IMG/VR virus record: IMGVR_UViG_3300035156_000084
Span: 1 to 41,801 of that record
DNA: 41,801 nt
Strand: one strand, 5' to 3'
Origin: a virus
Each line of letters begins with the position of its first letter. Positions within the stretch are counted from its first letter, which is position 1. Below, one piece after another: positions 15,017 through 23,397 of this stretch. Position numbers and translations under genes: made by a program. Below the pieces are notes generated by a model. The model saw nothing but the letters and a program-made list of their open reading frames with translations, had not been told where the DNA came from and ran no database searches.

Positions 15017-16475
15017 TGCGCAGCATCGGCAGGCTTGCGATACCCTCGATCCGGGCGCCTGAAGCCTTCGCCCCTTGCGCAGTGGAATTGAGCATGCGGG
15101 CGGTCAAAGACTTGAACAGAGCGCTTTTATCGGCCATCATCGTTGCCCAGGCAGTCGGGCTGTGAGCCAGAGCCGCCAAGCCGACCGGGTTTTTATTGAG
15201 GTCCATCAGAGCGCGACGCTCAATCACATCCAGCCCGCGAATCATCTTTGATTCGGCAGCATTCAGCCCAGCGATCCCCGGCACACCTTCTGCGATGCCT
15301 TCTTTCAGTCCGCGCGCGAGTGCCTTCTGAGCTTCCGTGTCTGCACTGCCCATCTGGCCGAACTTCTTTGACAGCACGCGGTACGTGCCTTGCTTCATCG
15401 CCTGCGCCATTTGGACCGGGATTGCGTCGCCCACAATACCGGGGTGATTGGCAAAGTCCTGCCCAGTAGCCTTAATCGCGGCCAAATCGGCAGTCGGCGC
15501 CACTTGCACGCCGAAGTCCTTGGTAACGTCATCGAGCGATTGCATAACCTTCTGCCGGCTCACCGTCGCCGTCGAATTGGCGATTTTCTCGGTCACTTGG
15601 TCATTTAGGATATCAATCAGCCCGCGAAGCTTGCCCACGCCGCCCTGAGTCGGGTTGATGCCGTTTTCGAGCATCACTTCGACTGCGGTTGCCGCGTCGC
15701 CGCTCTTGCGCTGTGCGATGGTCGGCTTTAGCGAGCTTTGCATCAGGCGCTTGGCGCCATCGGTCATGGCGTTGGCTGCCCAGCTTCCGACCTTGCCGCC
15801 CACCTTAGCCACGCCAGGCAGCACAGCGCCGACGCCAGCACCAATCCCAGCATTGCCAGGGTCAGTCAGTGCGCCGGATGCGCCGCCAGAGAGGGCGCCA
15901 GCGCCGACCCGGGTAGCAGCGCCGCGCAAGCCAGTCAACCCACCAGCTCGGAAGCCGCCAGTCGTGAGCGCTTCGGCTGCGGCAGTAACAGCCGGTGCGG
16001 AGACACCCGCACGCGTTAGCAGGGGAGCGGCACGAAGCACACCATTTCCGAGCGCGCCGCCTGCGCCAGCCGTGCCAGCAATCTCGCCAGCCAGCTTGCC
16101 ACCCTTGTACATCATCGAGTCAGGCTCGGCGCCTGCCGTTTCAAGGCCATCGTCCATCTTCTGCCGGCGCTCCTCATTACGGGTTGGGAGCGCCTTCCCG
16201 GTAATCAGTCCGGAAAGGCTTGGCCCACGGTCGCCGTAATACAAGTCCTGCGCCTTGTCGATAGGCCAGAGCAGCGTTGCGCCGATAGAGCCAGCACCGC
16301 GCAGCGCGCCAGCCCCGAGGTTGCCCATGCCTTGCCCGACTGTTGCGGCGAACGACTTCTTGGGCAAGTCCTTGATGGCTGCAACCTTCGGCTGGTCGCC
16401 TGCGTATTCATCCCACGGCGACGCCTCAGCTTTGGCTGCTGGCTTGTCTGCGTATTCTTCCCATGGACCGCTCAT
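14982..16475 (-). CDS. Internal virion / DNA ejection protein candidate, 497 aa
   Basis: The N-terminus carries repeated aromatic-acidic motifs (GPWEEYADKP, SPWDEYAGDQ), often seen at the N-terminus of podovirus ejection and internal virion proteins. Gly/Ala-rich, membrane-compatible stretches follow (residues ~45-75 and 130-235), then a helical C-terminal half. ATG at 16475 overlaps the upstream stop. Neighbours are further Ala/Gly-rich virion proteins, supporting an ejection role, which remains inference. Confidence 0.7.
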   Translation of the reverse strand: MSGPWEEYADKPAAKAEASPWDEYAGDQPKVAAIKDLPKKSFAATVGQGMGNLGAGALRGAGSIGATLLWPIDKAQDLYYGDRGPSLSGLITGKALPTRNEERRQKMDDGLETAGAEPDSMMYKGGKLAGEIAGTAGAGGALGNGVLRAAPLLTRAGVSAPAVTAAAEALTTGGFRAGGLTGLRGAATRVGAGALSGGASGALTDPGNAGIGAGVGAVLPGVAKVGGKVGSWAANAMTDGAKRLMQSSLKPTIAQRKSGDAATAVEVMLENGINPTQGGVGKLRGLIDILNDQVTEKIANSTATVSRQKVMQSLDDVTKDFGVQVAPTADLAAIKATGQDFANHPGIVGDAIPVQMAQAMKQGTYRVLSKKFGQMGSADTEAQKALARGLKEGIAEGVPGIAGLNAAESKMIRGLDVIERRALMDLNKNPVGLAALAHSPTAWATMMADKSALFKSLTARMLNSTAQGAKASGARIEGIASLPMLRTTAQVASSRRE

Positions 16476-18001
16476 TGTTTCACCCAATTGTTTTTGTCGG
16501 CTGGATTGCCACCCTTGAACACGTAGCCACTTTTGACGGTGCCTGCTGCCGGCGCTTTCGGAGCGGCCGGCGCATGACTATCCTTACCGGTTACTTCGTC
16601 GTTGAACGCCTTGCGTACAGCCTTCGGCGCCGAGCGGGCAGCAGTGATTTCCTTCTGCATCTGCTGCGTCACGGCCATGTAGGATTTGTGGTCGATTGCC
16701 GTGCCGATCATCTCGCGTGCGTGTTCCTTGTCCGCCACAGTCGGCGTACCCGATGGCGAGATAGCGCGAGCGTAGACGTTCACCAGGGCGTTGTTAGCTG
16801 CGGCGAATTTACGTAGATTTGGATCGTTGGTCTGGTTGTCGAACATGATCTGCACCTTACCGAATGGCAGCAGGCCACTACGCGCCACTTCCGACGACGC
16901 TTCTTGCGCCAATGGGATGAGGCTTTCAGCTTCGTTCGCAGCCATTTCCACGTTCGCAATCCGGGTGCCGGCCGTGCGTTGACCGGCTTTCGTACCCATG
17001 AACTGCGCGTTTGCCGCTGCCAGGTCGGCGCCGCCTTTGCCTTGACCGGTCATCTGGCGGGTAATCTCGTTGCGAATGGCGATGATGTTCTTAGCGCCTT
17101 GCGCGCCGCGCCCCAGGTTCTGCATCACGCTCGTGTCGCCGGCCATGTACTGCTGCGCCATCAGGTTCACGGTGTCAGGTGGGAGCAACCCTTCTGCACC
17201 CCCGTCGCTACCGGCCATTGACGCGCGCTGCGTGATCGCTGCTTGCTGGCGGTCATCAGCTGCGATGCGTGCAACTGAATCAGGCGATTGCGAGTTGCGA
17301 ATCGTCTGCATAGGCTTGCCGGTGTACGGGTCAAGGCCGACTGTTGATGCGCCGGTATTGTGGAAGCTGAGTTTTTCGGCAGGCATGTAGCCATCGAGTT
17401 CTTCGGTGCGGCCATCGTCGTAGACGTTCGCCATGACGATTTTGCCGTCCTTAGAAAGCGCGCGCTGCTCTTTCAGCTTCGGCTTGAGCTTGTCGGCCAG
17501 GTCGTAATATTCCTTGGCCTGCTTTGGCCGGCCGGCTTGCGTCAGGCGGTCGCCGTAGGCCATGTAAGTGGAAAACAGGTTCTGTGGCGCAGCTGGTGCG
17601 GCAGGCTGACCGGTCTTTGGCAGCGAGTTCAATGGCATGACGCTTCCTGCTGGCTGGGATGGAGCGGCGCCGGCAAGCTCGGATGCTGCGCTTTGGGCGG
17701 CAGGAGGCGTTGACATGATGCGTTGCAGTGCGGCAGGCTCATCGAGTGCAGCCTGAGTCGTCTTGTTCTCCAACTGCCAGCGCTCGGCCTGTGCTTTGTC
17801 GAGGACCGCCTGCTGTTGGCCGGCGAGCGCGCCCTGATAGCCCTGCGCACCAGCGGACAAACCTTGCCCGAGATGCTGCCCGAAGTTGCCGCGACCGCCG
17901 AGCATGGCCGCGCCGAATTGCAGCAGGCCAGCGCGCATCGCTTCCTTTTTGTTCGGATCGTCGGGCAGGTAGTTCAAATACTTACTGTCAAGCAGTCCCA
18001 T
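16472..18001 (-). CDS. Internal virion protein candidate, 509 aa
   Basis: The start MGLLDSKYLNYLPDDPNKKEA is followed by a Gly-rich helical region (FGAAMLGGRGNFGQHLGQGLSAGAQGYQGAL) typical of podovirus proteins between the tail hub and tail fibres. A Pro/Ala linker (~95-135) and a long helical domain follow. It ends KGGNPADKNNWVKQ. It is probably a structural or ejection protein. No enzymatic motif is visible. Confidence 0.7.
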   Translation of the reverse strand: MGLLDSKYLNYLPDDPNKKEAMRAGLLQFGAAMLGGRGNFGQHLGQGLSAGAQGYQGALAGQQQAVLDKAQAERWQLENKTTQAALDEPAALQRIMSTPPAAQSAASELAGAAPSQPAGSVMPLNSLPKTGQPAAPAAPQNLFSTYMAYGDRLTQAGRPKQAKEYYDLADKLKPKLKEQRALSKDGKIVMANVYDDGRTEELDGYMPAEKLSFHNTGASTVGLDPYTGKPMQTIRNSQSPDSVARIAADDRQQAAITQRASMAGSDGGAEGLLPPDTVNLMAQQYMAGDTSVMQNLGRGAQGAKNIIAIRNEITRQMTGQGKGGADLAAANAQFMGTKAGQRTAGTRIANVEMAANEAESLIPLAQEASSEVARSGLLPFGKVQIMFDNQTNDPNLRKFAAANNALVNVYARAISPSGTPTVADKEHAREMIGTAIDHKSYMAVTQQMQKEITAARSAPKAVRKAFNDEVTGKDSHAPAAPKAPAAGTVKSGYVFKGGNPADKNNWVKQ

Positions 18002-18010
18002 GATTTCCCC

Positions 18011-18682
18011 TTAGCCCAACATGCCGCGACGGCGTTGCTCAAGCAGCATTTCAGCGAACTTGTTGCCGCTGCGCTGTGGCTGCTCCTGTGTGATTGGCGG
18101 CGATGCCCCATTGAAGTAGGGGCGTGCTTGCGGTGGTGCCATTGGCTGTGGCTGGCCGGCGCTCATTGCCGCATTGCCTGCGCTGTACGCCTTGCCCGCC
18201 TTGTTGGCATAGCCCATAGCCGTCTGAAAGCCCGAAGGCGCAGCAGGACCAGCCGTGGCGCCGCCGTACATCTCGCCGAGCAGTTCAGTGGTAGGCAACG
18301 CTGCCGACTCACCCATGACGGACGGTGTGACATAAGCCATTGTGCCGGCCGCTTCCGGTGCGGCCGCACTTGCGCCGGCCAGCATCCCGCCGCCTTCTGC
18401 CGCTGCTGCACCGGTTGCGAGTGCCGCATCAGCGCCACCAGCAAGCGCAGCGCCTTCTGCTGCACCGATACCGCCTAAGCCGCCAAGCCCGCCGATGCCA
18501 CTGACTGCCCCGGCTGCTCCTGTTGCCGCGCCCGTTGCTGCTGCACCGGCTGCACCCGCACCAGCAGCGCCGGCCGCACCTTCAGCGCCAAGCATGCCAA
18601 GCAGCGGCGTCGCAGCGCCACCAGTTGCCAAGAGTCCCGCGCCTGCTGCGAGCGGCAACGCCCATTTGAGCCATGTATCCAA
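18011..18682 (-). CDS. Ala/Gly-rich virion protein, 223 aa
   Basis: The N-terminus is hydrophobic (WLKWALPLAAGAGLLATGG), followed by about 100 residues almost only Ala and Gly. The C-terminus is basic (GNKFAEMLLEQRRRGMLG). Such low-complexity proteins are common among podovirus internal proteins and may insert in membranes during ejection. Low complexity makes homology calls unreliable. Confidence 0.65.
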   Translation of the reverse strand: MDTWLKWALPLAAGAGLLATGGAATPLLGMLGAEGAAGAAGAGAAGAAATGAATGAAGAVSGIGGLGGLGGIGAAEGAALAGGADAALATGAAAAEGGGMLAGASAAAPEAAGTMAYVTPSVMGESAALPTTELLGEMYGGATAGPAAPSGFQTAMGYANKAGKAYSAGNAAMSAGQPQPMAPPQARPYFNGASPPITQEQPQRSGNKFAEMLLEQRRRGMLG

Positions 18683-18692
18683 GTGAATCTCC

Positions 18693-18995
18693 TTAATATG
18701 GGCGGTTAGGCATGCGCATCTGCGCTTGCTGCTGGACGTAGTTGGTTGTCTGTGGTGCGCCGTACTGGTATGGGTTTTGGCCCATCTGTACCGGCTGCTG
18801 CCCGCCGCCGAGTGCCGGGGGCATGGCTTGCTGCATCTGGCCCGCTTGCGGCATTGGTGCGCCCGAGCCGCCTTGATTGGCTGGCTGAGGCATTGCGCCG
18901 GGATTGACCGTCATACCCTGGCCGAACTGCGCCGGCTGGGGCATCTGTGGCATTTGGCCCATTGGGCTAGGCATACCGCCATTCGTTCCGCTCAT
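18693..18995 (-). CDS. Met/Pro/Gln-rich protein, 100 aa
   Basis: ATG at 18995 follows AAGGGGATCACG. The protein is low complexity: repeated MPQ, QPAN and GQM units with few charged residues, ending AQMRMPNRPY. It sits within the internal virion gene cluster. The function is unknown. Confidence 0.6.
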   Translation of the reverse strand: MSGTNGGMPSPMGQMPQMPQPAQFGQGMTVNPGAMPQPANQGGSGAPMPQAGQMQQAMPPALGGGQQPVQMGQNPYQYGAPQTTNYVQQQAQMRMPNRPY

Positions 18996-19005
18996 CGTGA
19001 TCCCC

Positions 19006-19797
19006 TTATTTGCCGAGCAGGCCAGCCAGCGCGGTTGCGCCGCCAACTGCTTGAGCGTATGGATTGGCGCCAGGGCCAACGGAACTGACAGAGCCGCCGC
19101 CGCCGACAGCGCCGCGAATCGTGTTCGCCAGCACATCGAGCGACTTGTAAGGCGATTGCGCCTGCTCGTTGAACAGGTCTTGCTTGTCGCTCAGAATCTG
19201 CTGGTCGTAACCGTATTGCGTGGCGCCGGCCTGTTGAAGCTGCTGCGCGTCGAGGTATGGCTGCTGGCCGTAGGCGAGGGCGGTTTGCTGCGCTGCCATC
19301 TGATTTTGACGCTCTTGCCCGTAGTCCTGCATGTGCATTTGCGTCGATACGTCCGTCAGGCCGGTTGCAAGCTGGCGTTGCGCGCCTTCCTGCGCCTGCT
19401 GCCATGCCGAGCCACCAAATGCGCCCGAGCGGGCCATCAGCGAATCATTGGCGCCCACGGCGCCCTGATAGTTACGCGTCACATCGCCCGAGGCGCGGTC
19501 AATTGCGGCGCCCAGGTAAGGATTGCCGGCAGAGAGATACTTGCCGTTCAGCGTATCGAGCAGGTTGCCCTTGCCGGCGCCAATCTCGGCCGATCCATTC
19601 TTAGCCCGGTCGGCAGTCATCTGCATGCCCTGCGTCTGCATGCTGTTTAAGCCTGCCGTGCGTGGCCCGGTGTAGACCGGCATGTTCTGGTTAGACAGTG
19701 CCGTACCGCGATTGAGCAAGTCCTGTGATGCTCCGCGCGCCCATTCGGGCAACTCGGTCGTGGTAGTGGTGTGATCTGGTGCGCTGCTGCCGCCCAT
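19006..19797 (-). CDS. Virion-associated protein, 263 aa, Gln/Ala-rich helical
   Basis: It begins MGGSSAPDHTTTTTELPEWARG, a start like those of conserved podovirus proteins encoded beside the tail hub. The central region has GNPYLGAAIDRASGDVTRNYQGA and SGAFGGSAWQQAQEGAQRQLA, long amphipathic helices. A Gly-rich C-terminus follows. It is likely an internal or tail-associated virion protein. Confidence 0.7.
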   Translation of the reverse strand: MGGSSAPDHTTTTTELPEWARGASQDLLNRGTALSNQNMPVYTGPRTAGLNSMQTQGMQMTADRAKNGSAEIGAGKGNLLDTLNGKYLSAGNPYLGAAIDRASGDVTRNYQGAVGANDSLMARSGAFGGSAWQQAQEGAQRQLATGLTDVSTQMHMQDYGQERQNQMAAQQTALAYGQQPYLDAQQLQQAGATQYGYDQQILSDKQDLFNEQAQSPYKSLDVLANTIRGAVGGGGSVSSVGPGANPYAQAVGGATALAGLLGK

Positions 19798-19806
19798 AAT
19801 TGGCTC

Positions 19807-20220
19807 CTAAAGGGTAAATTCGTAAGTGATTTGTTTCGGGATGAACCCGAGCCGTTTTGCAGCAACCTGCCATTCCTCGCGGGCAGATGAAAACGTGATG
19901 CCATTGGCGCCTGCCTGCTTGGCGACTGCCTCGATATCAGGCCAGAACATGCGCATCAGCGGGCGACTCGTGGCAGAGTGCGCCGCCCATATCTCAACCT
20001 TCGCACCGTGGAACGTGTTCACCCGGCGCATCACGAGAAAGCCCAGGTAATCGCCTTGCTCGTCCTCGCCGATGTAAAGGACTGCCGTGCCGCTCTTGAG
20101 GCACATATAAACGTCCTCGGGCAGCCAGTCGTCCGTGGTCGCCTTCTTAACTTCCACCAGACCGGCGCGAACCCGCTCCCAATCGTCGCCAATGTCCTTC
20201 GGTTCGATTGAGCGCAGCAT
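19807..20220 (-). CDS. GNAT-like acetyltransferase fold protein, 137 aa
   Basis: The start at 20220 is coupled to the upstream stop (TGATG). The sequence resembles GNAT-fold proteins found in podovirus structural clusters: VLYIGEDEQGDYLGFLVMRRV for the central strands, and ITFSSAREEWQVAAKRLGFIPKQITYEFTL for the C-terminal helix and strand, where 'aakrlGF' is typical. The acetyl-CoA loop (Q/RxxGxG/A) is not obvious, so activity is doubtful. Confidence 0.65.
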   Translation of the reverse strand: MLRSIEPKDIGDDWERVRAGLVEVKKATTDDWLPEDVYMCLKSGTAVLYIGEDEQGDYLGFLVMRRVNTFHGAKVEIWAAHSATSRPLMRMFWPDIEAVAKQAGANGITFSSAREEWQVAAKRLGFIPKQITYEFTL

Positions 20221-20525
20221 CAGTTGCCCGTCAAAAAGCGCATCTGTACGAACGTCAGCGGGGCAGCGGTGCAAATCCACCCGAAGATGACATATTTGCT
20301 GCTGGCCGCGCCAAGCTCGGACGGCGCTGAGTTGCGCACGAAATCACCCTTGGCATACGTGCCAGTCGTCGGCATGGCTGCTGCGGCGTTGCTCGCGCCC
20401 GACAGCAAGCCCTCGGACATGGCATTCACTTGCTGCGATACGTCCCGGTGAATCTCGTACAGGCGCTGCTTGAGCGCCTTCGGGTCTTCGTTCTGTGGCA
20501 GGCGCGGGTCAGTGTTGATCCTCAT
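20220..20525 (-). CDS. Hypothetical structural-region protein, 101 aa
   Basis: It starts MRINTDPRLPQNEDPKALKQRLYEIHRDVSQQVN, a helical segment seen in small phage proteins near tail hub genes. A TYAKGDFVRNSAP and KYVIFGWICTAA beta part follows. Overlaps on both sides (4 bases and 1 base) show tight coupling. The function is unknown. Confidence 0.65.
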   Translation of the reverse strand: MRINTDPRLPQNEDPKALKQRLYEIHRDVSQQVNAMSEGLLSGASNAAAAMPTTGTYAKGDFVRNSAPSELGAASSKYVIFGWICTAAPLTFVQMRFLTGN

Positions 20526-21976
20526 TCGGCACCATCCGGCGTGGCTTGTGGCTCAATGCCGACAATCTCGTAATCGCCCGTCATGTTCAGTTGCAGCCGA
20601 TGCTGCCGGCCAGAGGCGAGCGCGTCGTAACGGTTCCCGGTGAGTGTCGTCGTGCTGCGCAGTTCCAGCGTGTCGCCGGCATAGTTGCGCGTAAAGTGGG
20701 TCATGGACGAGGCAGGAGGCCGAATGGTGAAGTGCGGCGTTACCTGTTGGAGCGTCGTGTATTGCGCATCGTCGCCTAGGTCGCCGGTCATGATCATGGA
20801 AGTGGCACACGGCCCGGTCATGGTCTTGATTTTCAGGTCGGCGCCAAAGATGCCAAGCGCGCTGGAATCGGTGTCAAAGGCCAGCGAGTCGAATGGGAGA
20901 TCAATCACCGTGTCGAACGTGGTCGCGGCGCCCGGTGGCCAGTTGTCATAGGTCGTCTCGCCACCCTGATACATCAGGACCGACTGCACAGGGATCGTGA
21001 CGCGCCCCCAGCGGTCGTTATTCAGGTTGTAGACCAGCGCATCAGTCAGCTCGCCATTGCTGCCAGGCGTCGGATAGAACCACCAGGCGATATTCTTGAA
21101 CTGGTCGAAGTAGGACCGGATGCGATAGCGGTACGTGCTGTCCGAGTGCGAGAAAAACCACTCTTTGACCGGTGCGCCAATTGGACGCGGGCGCGAGCCG
21201 TCGAACAGCCAGAAGTCGTCGCGGCCAATAAACAGGTGCGCGGTGCCGGTGTCGATCACGGCTTCCTGCGAGACTGCGCCAGCGTTTGCCGCGACTAGAT
21301 CCCACTGCCAGATCACCGGGGGGCCGACATAGCGCCCGAGGTACAGCGAGCGCTCCTTGTAGACCGCAACGTCCTTGCCGATCCGCTTGGCCGCCCGGAT
21401 ATCGCCCGGAGTGTCGAGCAGGTAGCCAAATGCCGCCTGATTGACGCCGGCTGATGGCGTCCAAGTCATGTGATCGTAAATATGCGAGCATGCCCAGGCG
21501 TCAGGACGATCGCCGCCCACGTAGGCAGCATTCAGGCCAAACGCCAGCACGAAGCCGGCTGCGGTCTCAATGATCAGCGCTTTAGGCGACTGCGTAATGT
21601 CAGCCATCGCGCCAGAGGTCGAGTATTGAATCTGCTCGGTCTGATTGCACGCCAGCGATGCGTTGCCGAACTGTGCGAAGCGCCAGCGGTTCTCTGACGA
21701 TCCAGTGTAGTTGCCCGCGCGCGATCGGTCGGTATATGTCGTGCCGATCAACTCGTACAGCTTCGTCTGCGTGCCGGCGAACAGGCGGCGCTGCTGGTCG
21801 AGCCGCGACAGGACGGCCGCACCATGGCAATAGGCCGGCAGAGCGTCTACGCCCACATCCAGCGGCGTTGGAGCGCCTGCCATGCCGCGCAGTGTCGGGA
21901 TGACGTTCGTGCAGTCAGTGATAGCGCCAGGCGTCGTCGTGTCGATATCGGGCGCGAAGCCGATCAGCGGAATCAC
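20522..21976 (-). CDS. Tail hub / head-tail stabilisation protein, 484 aa
   Basis: This long beta-rich protein looks like a propeller with repeated strand units (RRLFAGTQTKLYEL, RWRFAQFGNASLACN, DFWLFDGSRPRPIG). It sits directly after the adaptor gene in transcription order, the position of P22 gp10-type stabilisation or tubular-B-like proteins. I assign it to that role by position and fold impression, without a family signature I can name. Confidence 0.7.
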   Translation of the reverse strand: MIPLIGFAPDIDTTTPGAITDCTNVIPTLRGMAGAPTPLDVGVDALPAYCHGAAVLSRLDQQRRLFAGTQTKLYELIGTTYTDRSRAGNYTGSSENRWRFAQFGNASLACNQTEQIQYSTSGAMADITQSPKALIIETAAGFVLAFGLNAAYVGGDRPDAWACSHIYDHMTWTPSAGVNQAAFGYLLDTPGDIRAAKRIGKDVAVYKERSLYLGRYVGPPVIWQWDLVAANAGAVSQEAVIDTGTAHLFIGRDDFWLFDGSRPRPIGAPVKEWFFSHSDSTYRYRIRSYFDQFKNIAWWFYPTPGSNGELTDALVYNLNNDRWGRVTIPVQSVLMYQGGETTYDNWPPGAATTFDTVIDLPFDSLAFDTDSSALGIFGADLKIKTMTGPCATSMIMTGDLGDDAQYTTLQQVTPHFTIRPPASSMTHFTRNYAGDTLELRSTTTLTGNRYDALASGRQHRLQLNMTGDYEIVGIEPQATPDGAE

Positions 21977-22584
21977 CGTGCGGCCCCGATGCTCAAGACT
22001 GAGCCGCTATGCTTGGCGGCGTTGTCGGAATCGATCAGCGCGTTAGCTGCGGCTGCGTACATGCGACCAGCCATCGGCAGGCGCGAATCATCCTTGATGT
22101 GCGCGTACGCCTCAATGAGCGCGGAATAGAGGTAGATGCCGGGATGATTCTCAAGCAACCAATTGGTGTCGGCGTCAGCTACCAGCGTGTTGAAGCGCTT
22201 GTAATAGCTGAACGTGAAGCTGGCCGGCGTGCCGCCTTCGACTTTGACGCCGCCGTCCTGAAACGTGTAATACAGCGGCCAGTTGGTCGCAGCAACGCGT
22301 CCCGCCATCTGCTCCGGCGTGATGTACTCAAGCGCGCGCGTGTAACTACCGCTTGGCACGGTAAAGCGGTGTAATTCGAGGAAGCCGGTCGGCAGTGCCG
22401 CGAGAGACGCGGTTTCGCTCGTCAACATTTGAATCAGGCGCAAAGGCGGCACGTTCACCTCGATATCCCGGAAGCCGGCGTACAGGCGCGACTCGCCCAG
22501 GGTGATGAAGTCGGGAATGATCGCGGTTAGGTTGGTGCGCGACAGGCGGTTAGCAATCGCCGCTTTCAGTTGGCCGTAGTTCAT
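21973..22584 (-). CDS. Head-to-tail adaptor protein (SU10-type)
   Basis: The 203-residue protein starts MNYGQLKAAIANRLSR and contains IPDFITLGESRLYAGFRDIEV and LLENHPGIYLYSALIEAYAHIKDD. These are hallmarks of podovirus adaptor proteins related to P22 gp4 and SU10. It would form the ring below the portal. It is followed with 4-base overlap by the hub gene. Confidence 0.85.
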   Translation of the reverse strand: MNYGQLKAAIANRLSRTNLTAIIPDFITLGESRLYAGFRDIEVNVPPLRLIQMLTSETASLAALPTGFLELHRFTVPSGSYTRALEYITPEQMAGRVAATNWPLYYTFQDGGVKVEGGTPASFTFSYYKRFNTLVADADTNWLLENHPGIYLYSALIEAYAHIKDDSRLPMAGRMYAAAANALIDSDNAAKHSGSVLSIGAAR

Positions 22585-23024
22585 GCGCAGTCACTCCATT
22601 TTGCGTTGACCATTCGTTTTGATGCGCCATGGCTAATAAGATCGGTAATGCCGTAGTCATGACACACGAGGTGCTTGCCAACCATGCCAAAGTTGCGGCG
22701 CTTGAAATCGTTGAGAAACGCTGGCATTTTCTGCGGATATTCGCGGTCACTGGCAGGGCGAGTGCGCTCCATTACCAAAACTGAGCCACCCGGGCTGATG
22801 AACTTACATTCAGCGAACCAGCGAGATAGGGGCGTGTCTTTCACGCGCTGCCAGGTTTCCCATTCCACGATGTTCTGAAACATGCGTGAGCGTTCTTCGA
22901 CCTTGATGACGCAATCTGGCAGCATTTTGCTTGTCCAGACGGCGCGTGACATGCCGGTATAAATCAGCTCATCACACAATGTGTAGAACGCCTCGCGGTG
23001 CATTGACGCCAGATCGCTCATCAA
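22581..23024 (-). CDS. Minimal protein-kinase-like fold protein, 147 aa
   Basis: The residues line up with a tiny kinase fold: a loop GMSRAVW (24-30), VIKV with Lys41, an acidic pair in NIVEWETW (54, 56), a hinge-like VLVMERT (82-88), then DFKRRN at 106-111 (D-x-K-x-x-N, as in a catalytic loop) and DYG at 123-125. The D-to-DYG spacing of 17 is close to that of real kinases. The C-lobe is nearly missing. It lies among adaptor, capsid and tail genes. Activity is unknown; it may be a pseudokinase-like structural or ejected protein. Confidence 0.6.
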   Translation of the reverse strand: MMSDLASMHREAFYTLCDELIYTGMSRAVWTSKMLPDCVIKVEERSRMFQNIVEWETWQRVKDTPLSRWFAECKFISPGGSVLVMERTRPASDREYPQKMPAFLNDFKRRNFGMVGKHLVCHDYGITDLISHGASKRMVNAKWSDCA

Positions 23025-23317
23025 TTACCCCCAATGCGTACGGTGTCATGCTCGGCGATGAACTCGTCGAGCTTCTTGTTGTCCTTGGCGATCACATCCC
23101 AGGTCACGCCGTATTTGCGCAGCCCCCAGGAGTTCAGCAGCGGGATAGGGATCGAGGCGTGGAAGTTGTCGCCGTCTTTGGTCTTGGTGACGCCAGCAGA
23201 GCGCAGGGCAGCATTGCGCGCCAGTGCGGCAGATACGTCCGTCGATTCAACGATGGTCGTGTCCTCGCCATGCTCGTGCATGGTCAGGCGGCTAGTGCCA
23301 GTTGCGTCAAGTAGCAT
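23021..23317 (-). CDS. Hypothetical protein, 98 aa
   Basis: It starts MLLDATGTSRLTMHEHGEDTTIVESTDVSA and includes HASIPIPLLNSWGLRKYGVTWDVIAKDNKKLDEFI. It is placed between the capsid terminator and the kinase-like gene, with a 4-base overlap with the latter. No family is recognised. Confidence 0.6.
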   Translation of the reverse strand: MLLDATGTSRLTMHEHGEDTTIVESTDVSAALARNAALRSAGVTKTKDGDNFHASIPIPLLNSWGLRKYGVTWDVIAKDNKKLDEFIAEHDTVRIGGN

Positions 23318-23344
23318 GGGGCGTCCGGTAAAGTGTTCGGGAAT

Positions 23345-23372
23345 GAAAAAGGGCGACTCGAAAGCCGCCCTC
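23345..23372 (-). terminator. Rho-independent terminator after the capsid gene
   Basis: On the minus strand GGGCG and CGCCC pair around GCTTTCGAGT (with further partial pairing), followed by TTTTT. It lies 26 bases past the capsid stop codon, a normal place for a partial terminator that sets high capsid expression. Confidence 0.8.
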
Positions 23373-23397
23373 CTGTACTACGTTGCTACTATTACAA

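Noticed and set aside
15655-16239. 194-residue plus-strand frame within 14982-16475
   Set aside because: It is an antisense shadow rich in Ala and Pro, without a start site or recognisable motif.
17723-18686. Plus-strand open frames opposite the Ala/Gly-rich virion genes, including an Ala/Pro-rich one
   Set aside because: GC-rich Ala/Gly codons leave the opposite strand free of stops. The predicted products are low complexity, and the leftward genes fit the operon with overlaps.
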